Under the pieces are notes generated by a model. That model made no database searches. It saw only the letters and a program-made list of their open reading frames with translations, and was not told the origin of the DNA. Positions 11,647 through 22,842 of a DNA stretch of 25,994 bases are shown here, piece after piece. Location: NCBI RefSeq assembly GCF_000003605.2, contig NW_003119459.1:64608-90601 (forward strand), written 5' to 3'. Position 1 is the stretch's first letter, and each line of letters starts with the position of its first letter. The position numbers and the translations under genes were made by a program. Source of the DNA: Saccoglossus kowalevskii (taxonomy: Eukaryota > Hemichordata > Enteropneusta > Harrimaniidae).

Positions 11647-12083
11647 TAACGCGGATAATCACTGCCACTTCGCGCGCGCTCACCGCAGCAACACGCATGG
11701 TCGCTGTTACTTTATCAGTTTGTCATCTTTATTGTCATTTACTTTTTCTGAGTTAATATCCAAATAAGTATACGATTATGCAATAAAGATTATTATTATT
11801 ACATGCATGGTCAACCTGAAGACTCGCAGGATTACTGTTAGGACGCGGATATTTACCGTTACGGCGCACGCATTCACTGTTATGAAGAGCATAGTCACCT
11901 TCACAATGCGCCAGGTCACCGTCAGGACGATTACGGTACTATCAAGACGCACGATCAGTTCACGACAAACACGGTTACACGACGCGCACGGTACCCGACG
12001 CACTGCGCATGTTCACCACCACAATGAGCACGGTAACCGTAACGACGCGTGGGATAACCGTCGGGACGCGCACCCTGTCTGCG
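11647..12083. repeat. 21-bp minisatellite, about 16 units, interrupted once
   Basis: Units of 21 bp begin at 11820, 11841, 11862, 11883, 11904, 11925, 11946, then two short units (17 and 16 bp) at 11967 and 11984, then 21-bp units at 12000, 12021, 12042 and 12063. A typical unit begins GGACGCG and ends TTTACCGTTA or GTCACCGTCA. Three earlier units lie at 11647, 11668 and 11691, the last one split by an insertion at 11703-11812. The unit is CpG-rich in an AT-rich background. Because 21 is a multiple of three, both strands keep open frames with a seven-residue rhythm (on + the pattern places TV every seventh residue). These frames are a by-product of the period and are not annotated as genes. 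Confidence 0.8.
11703..11812 (+). mobile_element. 98-bp retroposon 3' tail inserted in the minisatellite
   Basis: The segment 11703-11800 is AT-rich and ends in GCAATAAAGATTATTATTATT. This is the form of a LINE or SINE 3' terminus with a trinucleotide tail. It is flanked by ACACGCATGGTC (11691-11702) and ACATGCATGGTC (11801-11812), which match at 11 of 12 bases and so look like a target-site duplication. Removing the insert and one flank leaves a continuous array in which three units total exactly 63 bp. The piece is too short to keep coding sequence and is strongly 5'-truncated, so its family is unknown. The flanks could alternatively be two related array units, but the restored phase favours insertion. 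Confidence 0.55.
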
Positions 12084-12882
12084 CGTGTGCAGCAGGAACT
12101 GTGCTGTGAAGTGGTTGTCAATCAATCGAGATAGGCGTATCGTATAATTATAGCCAATCCAGTTGTCTCAATTAGATTTGAATAAAAAGTTAAAACAAAT
12201 TGGCTGTAAAATCTATAAAATATGGAAACACAGACAAATATTAGGGAATAATATATCATTGCACTTGGTTGTCGCTCTTACAGGTTTCTACGTAGTGCAA
12301 CCTGCCATTTTATTTTGTAGCTATTCGTGTTAGTCACATATAATTCTATCTATCACATCACGTCTTGACCAGTAAATGCTTGATTGGTAATTATGCCAAA
12401 CCATGAATAAAGTACAGTAGGTACGCATGAGACGTTGTCACGCGAGGCGTGACCAAACTTACAACGAGTCTGCCGATTTACCTGAAATCAAATGGAATAT
12501 CATACACTCTAGATACGTAGCCGCAAATAATTCACTGCCTTGACATATGTCCCAGATGAATTTCAGTACTAATACTGATTCTGAACGTGAACCAAATTAT
12601 CATGGCACATTACTTCCGACTAAATGGCACCTTCAATGTGGGTAACAACACTTCAATCAGGACGGCAATCGATTAACACATTAGTAATTCTTACTCGTTT
12701 CCCTGTTTAGTTAACAGACTAGTTACGATTATGTGATGAATATAAGGTAACGGGATTACTGAGATATCAATACGTTACCATCTCGTCATCAAAACCCTCA
12801 ATAAAGATCGATGCATTAGGGATTTATGGAATTATTTTGGTAATATAAAATCATTTGTTTGCTTAGTAAAATTGCGATTATC
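12084..12882. other. Gene-free stretch with one small GC hairpin
   Basis: No coding frame was recognised. GTCACGC (12437-12443) and GCGTGAC (12447-12453) form a perfect 7-bp stem around a GAG loop. TTGCACT (12259-12265) and AGTGCAA (12294-12300) form a looser inverted repeat. Nothing else stands out. Confidence 0.5.
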
Positions 12883-12948
12883 ATAACGTTCTCTTGTCTT
12901 TCCTATCTACGATAACGTTCTCTTGTCTTTCCTATCTACGATAACGTT
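12883..12948. repeat. Perfect 29-bp tandem duplication, 2.3 copies
   Basis: Units 12883-12911 and 12912-12940 are identical. Each begins ATAACGTTCTCTTGTC and ends CTATCTACG. A third partial copy (12941-12948) gives ATAACGTT. The absence of any mismatch in otherwise decayed surroundings indicates a recent duplication, a length-polymorphic locus, or an assembly effect. Confidence 0.95.
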
Positions 12949-15900
12949 TGGTGACAGGTTTCTTAAAGGAGTGTGGGATTGAGTGGGACGATTTATTTTA
13001 AACCGTAATGGTATTACGATTACAATCTCCAACAATCGTAAGAATTAACTTTTATCTACACCTAGACTACTGTTTATTCTGGAGAAGGTAAGATCAGAAT
13101 CGACGTTACCGAAAAAAAATGATTCCTGATAATGCACACATTTGAAAGAACCCCACGAGAATTGGGAGAAGGTTTTAGTATCGTGTTCAGCGTGTTAGTG
13201 TAGAAGCAAAGAACCCTGGAGGGAATTCATTACACTGGTTATATGTATTAAATACGATTCATGTAGCGAACAGTCGTGACAATAGTTTAGAATTGCTCAA
13301 TTAACGACCCATTACTACGTGCGTAGTTACTATGAATTACTACTTATTCATGGCATCAAAACCACTTTTCCATCTTTCCTGTGAGCCACAGATGCCACAA
13401 TAACCCTTGTAAATACTGACTGAAACAGGCAGAAGAGTCGGTTTCTGTTTATTAGGTTATCATATGCTATGAATTAATCGATGGGTCACATTTATTGTGC
13501 AAAAACAACACACATTCGCTATATTTACAATTCCAAATGTTAAGTTGTGTGGTGTGCAACTCAATAAATACGTTTAATTGAAAAAATTTAAAGTGTTAAC
13601 AAAATTTCTGGCTACATTGAAAGTTCTAACTACCTAATGAGGAAATTGTGCTCACCGTTTACAACTAGAATTCAATATATGATCACCATCGCCGATTTAA
13701 AGGTGAAAGGTTTTTTTCACGCCAATTTTACAAAGTTTTGTTCCCCTACCCTTGTTTAAAAAAAAAACAGACAAAAATGATGATAACTTAAGCATTCGCT
13801 AGATTTCGAAATTCACTCATGATATATATCTGTATCTGCAAAAGCAAAAGCTACACACAACTTCTGAACCAGTAATCGCATATGGACACGTACATATAAT
13901 TGAACATATCGAAACTCGACACATTGTTTTAATTGCACGCCAGACGCTACACGTGACCAATACTAGATCAACGATGTTTATTATACAATTAGCTATGCCG
14001 GAAATTAAATTTTCATTTCCGATCACATGTGTACACTCAATCATGGAAAGCAAATGCGTTTTATTGGTGATCATACGTGCGCAATGCACGAACTGAACGA
14101 GACAAGAACGACCAGTGCATAAACACTTAATCAGTGATTACATCTCAAGTATTTTTTTCGTTGTTTCTTTTTTATTCTTCGCGAATTCGTGGAATGTGTT
14201 GAGTTTAAGTAAAGCGAGTGTTTGGAACAACGAGCGTCACAATCGATTGATTTTGAGAACGTAATGCTGGATAATCAATATTTGTAACTAAGTATACATC
14301 TACATTAATTTTAACACAAGGGTTCGAACAATTATATTTCAATGGAGATTCTTATCAGATTTACCTACTCGTTTATATCTGATTTATCGTAAGGAGTGCG
14401 ACAGGAGCATCAAACTGAGAACCCTCGCTCGGCCTTATCAAAAACAGTGTAATATTTCTCTCTTGTCAACGATACTAATGCTGTAACAACAGCTGACGAG
14501 GTTAATAAAGATGCGTGCAAAGCGAGAATTTAAACTGGGTTTCACTTAATCAAACTTGACATGTCACGAAATTTTACTCTCTAGTGGTGTATAATTGACA
14601 TAATATTAGGTATGTACAGTTACATGGCAGGGTGATATGGAATTCACTGCATGCAAACTGTGACGGACATTTGACGCCTAAGGTGTGTATGCCTATGAAT
14701 ATGTGATATTTCAATGCAGACAATATAGACTTCGCCCTTCTACTGAGTTTGTCACTCATATTTATTTTTCTCCAGGCACCCAGGCTATTGAAAAACCCGA
14801 CAACTCAATGCACATCCTCAGTCACGATCTGTATTAGTCGCACAAATTACGCAATTAGTCCTATTCTGAAATATTGCATTGATTGGCTGGATGTCCTATA
14901 TAGCACAAGAACTTACTGAACCTAGAATCAGTTAGGGTGTACAATATCTAATTTGGTGTGGTTCAAACATATCCCTATATTGCTGCAAGATATCTTCCTC
15001 TAATGACACAATTTCCATCACTTTATTATAAACTCACTTCAATTTAAACCCTAACCTTTTTAACTCTGAACTTTGTTAGTGAGCATGTTTCCTTCTCTGT
15101 GTAAGATGAAAAATACGTTCATCAAGCATCTCTTGGAAACTTAGTGCGACAATATAGAAGGGACACTTAACTTAATACATCAAAACCGATTTTTAAATAT
15201 TGTATCTTTATGGGTTTCGCTATGATTGATGGCAGTTTGACAGCATTGCATTATGTGACTATATGACTTATTCATTTAAACATCAGATTAATTCTCAGTC
15301 CAATCATTGGAGTCGCTAAGGTGCAGGTGTTATGTAATCTATATGTGATTGTCAGAACTGTATATAATATTATTTTCTTTTACTTAAAAAACTATATTAT
15401 GTACCTATATAGCATCACGTAATGTTATCTCGTGACAATTTATTTTAAGAAATTCGATATTCTAATACTCATAATTCCTTTTTATAATATTTTGTATATA
15501 CATATTCTGTGGTAGATAATTACATGAACACAACATAACTAACGACTTACATAACATGACATATTGAAAACATAGAAATGGGTGGGGGGTGCTATATGAC
15601 ATATTTGTATTAGTGTTTAATAATACGATAGAGTATATAATTAATTATACCTCGCAGAAAAATACAATTGAATACTGATTATGGAATAAGATTTTCCGCG
15701 CAATACATTATTAGTGTTAAAAAACAAAATAAATATTTTCACGTTAAAAGAACGAGCATATAATTTCTCTAATCCATATTTATAGCTTTCATTTGCATTC
15801 GATATTCTTGTTAATGTTTAAAGATAAGGGAACTGAAAATGTAATTAAAAGTTATACATATCATCGATCTGTTGGCGGAGATAACAGTCTGGTGGCGTTG

Positions 15901-16453
15901 CTTAGTGATCGGAAAGTGTAAAATGTTATGTAGTATTTGGTGCTTTCGGCTATTAAAATGTCTATAATATTTTTACGTGAATTCGCTCACCGAAAAATTC
16001 CCACACTCAGCGGAAATGGGTTATCTCTTGCTGTACAGTATTATGTTAATAAACTTAGGGTACCAATAATTACTTCTCACTTTACTAATTAAACTCCAAT
16101 TGAATATATTGTGTTACGTCAAAGCACAATAATAACGACTTTTATATCTGAATATATGTCACCCTGGTAACAGTGCTTTCTGCGAAACACCTTCTCTAAA
16201 TAAAATATGATTTCAAAACGTATGGTCATATTGACTATAATAATATCAATTATCATTCAATCATCAAATAAATGGTCAGCACTAGACATGAGCATCATTA
16301 TCTTGATTTCAACTAAGTTATTATCCACTTTCTATTTCATTGATTTAATTTCAATATTTTGGTCAATATCTTATTTTATTGCCCATAATCTTTCTATTTA
16401 TTGCTTTCACATCGCTGTTCCGCACATCTTTTTATCCCCATAAATTCTACAGT
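12949..16453. other. AT-rich stretch with no supported gene
   Basis: No recognisable gene, RNA or mobile element. A run of ten A residues sits at about 13758-13767. The 78-codon ATG frame at 16207-16443 encodes a Lys/Arg start followed by a strongly Ile-rich segment that imitates a signal peptide. Ile richness is expected from AT-rich DNA, so it is not called. Confidence 0.55.
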
Positions 16454-16517
16454 CGTCGTGTATAGCGTCGTGTATATGCATGGGTCGCATGGGACCCATA
16501 TCGCGCGCGACACGACG
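16454..16517. repeat. CpG-rich hairpin with a duplicated 5' arm
   Basis: CGTCGTGTATAG is followed directly by CGTCGTGTATAT (16454-16477). The second copy CGTCGTGT (16466-16473) pairs with ACACGACG (16510-16517), and the inner ATGGGTC (16480-16486) pairs with GACCCAT (16493-16499). Either tandem copy of the 5' arm could pair with the single 3' arm, so two alternative folds are possible. A CGCGCGCG run (16502-16509) sits in the 3' side of the internal loop. The role is unknown. Confidence 0.6.
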
Positions 16518-19500
16518 GTTGTAGCTATTCAACCTGTCATCGTTTCCAAAGTACATACTCACATCAAATTTCAGATTTACATGTGATCGATATTATGATG
16601 AATGTAATTGGAAAGATTGAATTACACAATATTATCAGGAGATCATCGCGTGGCAACAAATGTGTATTTATTGTAGCTATTAATTAAACAATTTATTGTA
16701 CCATAGCATCCATTGTGTTGCACTGGTGATTCATTATACTTGCTTCAGTGAAATAAACGGGAATATCTGGGTTATGTGTGCGTTGTTTTGATGTTTCTAT
16801 GACCAGCAGAAACACCACAAATAATACATTTACAGTATGTGACGATCTGTCTAGTTACACTTGGCGCAGCTTTCCACAATATTCTGCGCCATTTACAATA
16901 AAGAAACAGAAAACGTATTTTATTTAAAATAAAATTCAAAAATCTGACAATGTAAATGATGACATTCGTCGTAAAAGCCATATTCATTAGGTAGCAACTT
17001 AATATAAATCGTGGATGACTGATTTTTTCCATCAATTGCAGTTTGTATGGGTAATATAGCGTCTTGGTTTCGGGGTCCATGCGTTAACTAAAAGTCTGGA
17101 AAATTGTAATCACATTATGTGAAGGTAATATGAGTAATTAGTCTTAGCTGGAAAAGCTTTCACGGGTAGCGGAACTAGTCATCTAGTTTGCAATAATTAT
17201 AAATCTCCTATATTCTTCCTGATTTCTGATCGAGATAATGTGGAGGTTGTTGAATGAGGGAGTTTCACCCGTCATATATCCAAATGCGTGTATTTTCGAC
17301 AATCATGTTAAATAGTGCCTTTATTGGCAATTCAGTTAACTGAATGCAGTTTTACTGTCAAGGTATAATATTTGGCACATATGAGAACAAATATGATTGA
17401 CAACGTGCTTATATTGTCAACACAAAAAACTGTTTCATGAAATCATGTACACAACATTGAGGACACAGGTTTGGGTTTGTATGTCATAGAATACATGCCA
17501 CTCCTATGCAATCATGATATAGACACGTCATTACAATACAAGATGTATGATACACATTTAAACACGGTTATAAAGCGGCACTAAGTGACCACTCAATGCA
17601 TCTTACTTAGAACGCGTTCCACAGTCAAGAGTTTGTGTTTAAACTTCATTCTATTTCAGTTTTGTGTATTTCGAGTATGAACAGACAATTAAACTGATTT
17701 TATGTAAACACTCACACTCGTTTCTAATAAGTGCGGTTCTTACTTCAAGTTTGTAAGTTGTTATATTTGTTTAATGACACGTATTTGCAATCATATGCGA
17801 TACGTGTAGCCGCTAGAGGCACAGCAATACTTGTATGTACTTTCAAAAATAACATATTAATTTGGTAGTTGACAGAGAATTGTCCGTTTTATATATCGTG
17901 ATTTTAGGAATAAAAGTGAAATATATGTTCGTGTTTTGGAATATCGTTTCGCGGACTGTCGATTTTATAAATTAGACTGTGATGTTTACTCTGTAGCCTA
18001 TACGTGATCAGCTTACAGAGCACCAGCAGGTTCATATTAACCGTATATGAGCTCCGCCAGTTAGTCTGGTACAAATTCTATTATGCGTATATTGTTCAGC
18101 GAACGTTTCATTTAATATTTTTTTCAAATATTGAACTACGATTGGCGCACGAATATATGATGTTTACGACACGTCGATGTTTACGAGCACACCCAATGTT
18201 TCATACAATAGTTAGTAAAATACATCGTGCAGTCAAAATAAAAGACACTCACCTGGGTAAGTATATTGATAGGTGGATATATGATGAATTTGAGTAAGTC
18301 TAAGAGTAGTGTACCACGTGTCGATGATAGACAAACTGTGAAGACAAAAAATGAAATTCATAAGCTGATTGGTATCGTGGATTAGATATGACGAGTGTTG
18401 TACGACATGTGGAAATATTGTGCAGTGCCAATGTACCATCTGTCAGTCAGTCCACATCAGAATAAAACAGTCAACGTTATCCACTGTTCTCTCACATGTA
18501 TGTCATTACGACGATACGCAGGCGAACACTAAAGCACAACTTACTGAAACCAGATACTGCATCAAGTACGAATTAATGCAGCGCAGAAAAAAATATGTTT
18601 ACTCATTTGAGTGGAACTTTGCAGACGCAGGTTTCCTCGCTACTGATAACAAGCGTTGCTGCCAGATAAGTACATTCCATACACGACCTGTGGCGACGCT
18701 ATTTATATGCTTATTAAGTAAACAGTACACGTTGCTAAGGCGATATCCGAACATACCAACCAGTGTTCGGATGAGTTGATAAATGTTTTGGCGGAACAGT
18801 AAATTCAATTGATATCGATGTTTTTTTCAATTATCCCACTATTTTAAGATGAAATGATTACAAGCTAACCTGTGATATATTCACTAATCCAGAGCTGCTC
18901 CGATTTTCAATTCATTCCAGACAGATTTGGATTAAACTCTCCAAGCACCATGTTCTCATTAAATATTCGTAATTGGTGTCCTATTGGCTGACACCTTGTG
19001 ATTAATAACACCTCCGCGGAATGGCGCGAGAGGGCTCTATTTGACAATATAGTCCCAGCTCTTTTCTGAAATGGACAGAATACTGAAAGAGCTAACTAAA
19101 TCACTACTCGTGCTTTTGGTCAACGCACGTAGGTAGGTCGGTAAGCACGAAATGTCTCCTAAAAACTCATTCATATTGTGACAGATGATTTATGTATGGT
19201 TTTATCACAACTCCCGCGTATTAATTAAGTCATGTGACCGTCAATGCTTGGCTCGGCAAAATAACTGTAACTTTATTGTAAGCTTGCGCAAAACCAGATT
19301 AATTTGAACGTTGTTATGGGTTATGGCTGGTTACGCCTTGAGCACGTGACACAACATTCCTGTAAATGGTGATTATCTGACATATCTGCGCATTGTTCTT
19401 CCTGGTAGAGTCGAGACGAACGTCATATCATGTTTTATGTATGACAAACGAAGCTCGAGCGGACGTTTATCCTAATTACCCACAATACACTGTGAGATAA

Positions 19501-19563
19501 AGAAAATGCTCAGTGTTTAACCATTACTATAACGGTGTTCAACTGATGATTCCCATACGGTGA
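16518..19563. other. Stretch with long open frames but no recognised gene
   Basis: A 102-codon minus-strand frame (16772-17080, ATG start, one probable membrane-like segment) and a 136-codon plus-strand frame (18369-18779, no ATG near its start, Cys-rich beginning with CC-x2-C-x6-C-x-C-x2-C spacing) are the longest. Neither shows a known motif. A hairpin ACACGTAT / ATACGTGT lies at 17777-17807. I see no splice-site arrangement or codon pattern that would make either frame convincing. Confidence 0.45.
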
Positions 19564-19625
19564 CCGCGGTTGGTTCATGTCGAACCCGTGAGAATGTACG
19601 GACCCCTCACCCATTGAGAGATTTT
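19564..19625 (-). repeat. tRNA-like SINE head, minus strand
   Basis: On the minus strand CTCTCAATGGGTGAGG (19620-19605) resembles a tRNA D-arm and A box. About 18 bases further on, GGGTTCGACATG (19587-19576) is a good match to the B box and T-loop. The A-to-B distance is some 8 bases shorter than in a standard tRNA, and no acceptor stem closes. This fits a decayed tRNA-derived SINE or tRNA pseudogene rather than a working tRNA. Confidence 0.4.
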
Positions 19626-20550
19626 GGACGTGACGTAGTGTTCATCTCGTCAGAACCGATGCGTCTTAGACTTTACTGTGGATTAATTACATTAATGTAA
19701 AATAAAGTGATCAGTGATTTGAGAATAGAAACTCACACCTGAGAATCCATAATGGGAAACACATTCTCTCATTCTTAGTGTGTAGCAATGTTTATTGGGA
19801 GAATGGGACAGACCTTCAGTATCGTATGAATGACTCCTACAAGAGTATATTGTTCATTTGGTGAGTCCACCGAGACTCTTGAAAGCATGCCAGCGATAAA
19901 GCAATTACACGAATATTATGCTCTACGTAGTCCCTCGAGATATACAGTTAATCATATCTTTGGGACGAATACAGGAAATATGTGACAGATATTCCGGTAG
20001 TATATACAGTAATATAAATGTTTTGACGTTTTATCTTAACGGTTGGTAGTCCCAAAAATATCGGCTTTCCGGTCGTATAGTTGACTTTCAATTTTGTTAA
20101 AAGTAATAAAGCTTCGAGATAAACCCTCGTTGCATACATGCAAGTACGTGAGGTAACCAGTAGAAGCAACTGGAACGCTCCCCCAATTAAAAAAACACGT
20201 TATTGTGCGTGAATTTAAAAATACCTGTGTTCATGTAATTGTGATATTATATCCATAACATCGGTACTGAAATGTTGAGACATTTAATTAATATTTTGCG
20301 GTCAGTGTTTTCTAACCTATGTCAAAATCAGGGCAATAAATTGTATTGTTATAACATCTGCGCCATCACTGTACATGGTGGCTTTTAACCTAAGTTAATC
20401 CAATTATAAATTATATGGATTACAATGTAGATAATAAAGCATTCTATTTACAGGCGATTTCTATCTCTTTTATATAACGTATATAGTTATTCGTAGTTAA
20501 ATCTCGAGACTTGCGGTAATTCGTGAATATAATATCAAGTTATCTTCGTT
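19626..20550. other. AT-rich stretch with no supported gene
   Basis: Only a 73-codon minus-strand frame (19948-20169) with no motif. No repeat or structured RNA was recognised. Confidence 0.55.
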
Positions 20551-20606
20551 TTAGCCGGGATTGATCTCCGTCTCACACGAGCAACTAGGTCACCAACGTG
20601 TACCAA
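20551..20606 (-). repeat. Weak tRNA-like SINE fragment, minus strand
   Basis: Read on the minus strand, GACCTAGTTGCTCGTG is followed by GGAGATCAATCCCGGCT. The second part resembles a decayed T-arm (the usual form ends AATCCCGG), and the first part vaguely resembles a D-arm. Stem pairing is poor. It may be an old tRNA-derived SINE, but chance resemblance is possible. Confidence 0.25.
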
Positions 20607-22740
20607 GAAATCGACTATGAAATAATACTAAGACAGTGAACACAATTGTTGGAAAACATTGAGTTTTAATGTAATGAGTTGTATGTTATTTAAGGAGAAT
20701 CCATAAATAATTTCAGGCGTGTCAATTTCTGTAATTTACATACTGTGATAATGAATCGACCACGCTTTCAAAACACCGACTCCGTCGTGTAACAAAGTAT
20801 GTGTTCATTGCTAGCAGAGAACTTCGGAAGATATTAACATAGAAGGACAGTAGAAAAACAGAGTCTCTCTTTAGAACAAGCCACGCGGTATGGGTAATTA
20901 ATTATCTTTGCTCGGTGAGGCATGAAAACTCAAACTGTTGTTGTTTATTTGCCTAGTAGGTAAATTCAAAATTTTGCTTCATTAATAGGTGGGTCTTTTA
21001 ATAAATTAATAAGATTTATAAATTTGGCACACCAGTAGATTCATGTTTATTGATTCATTGTCAAAAAAGACGGTTCGGGTCGAATTGCAGATCATATTCA
21101 CAAGTCGTTATTGACTAGTTCCAATAAGACATTAATTAGGATTATCGACCATTTACATTTAATTCAGTGAGCCCCAATATGGCAATATTTTGTTTTATAT
21201 ATATATGCAATCGAAAGTTCCTTCCCGAAATGCATTGCACATTCATGGTTGTATCGACGCTCCAGTTACTTATTTGTAATTACCACTATACTAATAGTCT
21301 TTATACCCTACACAAACAAAGGTGTTTTATTTTGCTTTCTGTGATGTCTACATACAAAGAAAGTAAATCAACGAATGTATTAATAATAAAAACAATAATA
21401 TTATTATTATATTACACATTTAGGCAAAATAATGACGTGAGTTATTTCAATGTAGAAGCGACCAATATAAACCCATGAGTTACATAAAGTTACAATATAA
21501 CCGCACCTCATTCGCCTCATTTGCATATTTCCCTGAAAAAAAAGTAAATTTAATTCTAAATTAGAATTATAGTTTAGTACATGACGTCATATTCCACAAT
21601 TGTTCACATTGACACTGTAGCTCAAACTACCATTTATTGGGTTAATGGACAAGTCACGTCTTTCTAAGACCAAGTGAGTCAAGGTAGATTTATATCTATT
21701 TTTATCACAGTAATAAAGTAAAAATGTAGTAATGCAATTAAGAACTTTGTTTGTGGCTTTATGTTATATATATTCGTGTTCCCTTATAAATGAAAACATT
21801 CACCTCTATGTACACAATATAGTGAAGGTGAAGGAAATAAGAATCATTTTCAATTACTAGTCTGAAAGAAATTATATATACTCTCAAATTCAATAAAATA
21901 TCCATTAAGCATACAGCTTCGGAACGGTAGAATATGTTTAACAACTGGTGAATTTAAATTATTCAAATCAAATACAACCAAATGAATGAGGGCATTATTA
22001 CTAAAAAACACACATATATCATCCAAAACATAGATAGTTTTGTAGTGAAGACACATATTAATTTATGTTATTAAAATATGGCATACACAACGAGAGGACT
22101 ATTTGCTGTACTATAATGTCAACCAAGTATGCATACACAGGTTGTAGGTATACATGAGTCTAGTATTGCCATTACGGGATTTCATGTCGATGTGATAAAG
22201 TAAGTATGATACTGACAATGATATAATAAAGCTATTCAAGAAACATCAACTCGTGTAAGTAATTGTGAAATGTCAAAGGGTTAAAAGGTTTGAAAACACG
22301 TGGCATTCTATACTTGTTATTCTGCTGATAAAAGAGAACAACAAATATTGTACACGTGCCGTGAACGATTGGTCACAATCGATTGATTAATCTAGGATTG
22401 GCCATATTTGGTCTAGAATTACGTAATCGTGGACAACTGCATAAAGCTGTGCAGTGTTATAAAATAACAATAAGTTAATTGCATCTTTTATCACAAGAAA
22501 TCAAATCCATAATCACTCAACCATATTTTCTTCTCACTTTCATAAAGAAATTCTGAAAACCAAATTCATTTCATGCAATTTTCATTATAGTGCAGCTTCT
22601 CTATGCCAGTTCAGATAAAAGAATAACTGCAACTATTTTTAAAAACATAAAAACAAATATTAATATTTCTATGACAAATTTACCCTGTATTTTATTGTGA
22701 TGTAATATTAATATGAGTAATTTTGTTGCTATGTTTAAGT
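20607..22740. other. AT-rich stretch with no supported gene
   Basis: The 103-codon frame at 21167-21478 starts at GTG and is rich in residues favoured by AT-rich DNA, so it is not called. Short (AAT)n-like runs occur near 21378-21410. A 14-bp palindrome AAATATTAATATTT is at 22655-22668. Confidence 0.55.
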
Positions 22741-22842
22741 ATATTTTTTTATGTCGCGGCCTCCTTGTTGTAAATAAGCTATAAATAAGGCTATCGTGGA
22801 TAAATAAATAAATAAAATAAATACAAATACATTACATTACAT
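22741..22842 (+). mobile_element. Truncated LINE-type 3' tail with (TAAA)n
   Basis: The segment GTCGCGGCCTCCTTGTTG, then TAAATAAGCT, GGCTATCGTGGA and a (TAAA)n run (22800-22823) followed by CATTA copies (22830-22842), has the layout of a non-LTR retrotransposon 3' UTR: a GC-containing stem-like segment and a short tandem tail. Similar tails are common in invertebrate genomes, from general knowledge rather than a search. No reverse-transcriptase remnant lies upstream, so the copy is heavily 5'-truncated. Confidence 0.5.

Noticed and set aside
11807-12109. 100-codon frame that looks like a heptad-repeat protein
   Set aside because: The seven-residue rhythm is a direct consequence of the 21-bp tandem unit, and the opposite strand is open for the same reason.
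14318-14330. B-box-like GGTTCGAAC on the plus strand
   Set aside because: No A box, stems or terminator lie at the right distances.
16207-16443. 78-codon ATG frame that looks like a secreted peptide (Lys/Arg then an Ile-rich stretch)
   Set aside because: The hydrophobic stretches continue through the whole frame and mirror the AT bias. No cleavage site followed by a plausible mature peptide was seen.
16772-17080. 102-codon minus-strand ATG frame with a hydrophobic segment
   Set aside because: One or two frames of this length are expected by chance at this base composition. No motif, splice context or neighbour supports it.
18369-18779. 136-codon plus-strand frame with a Cys-rich start resembling a zinc-binding pattern
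   Set aside because: There is no ATG near the start (it opens at ATT). The Cys spacing fits no family I can name and contains no paired His. Fewer than one frame of this length is expected by chance in 26 kb, but the local G+C is higher, so I could not exclude chance.
21167-21478. 103-codon plus-strand frame
   Set aside because: It starts at GTG and is rich in Ile, Leu, Tyr and Asn, as expected from AT-rich DNA. There is no domain.
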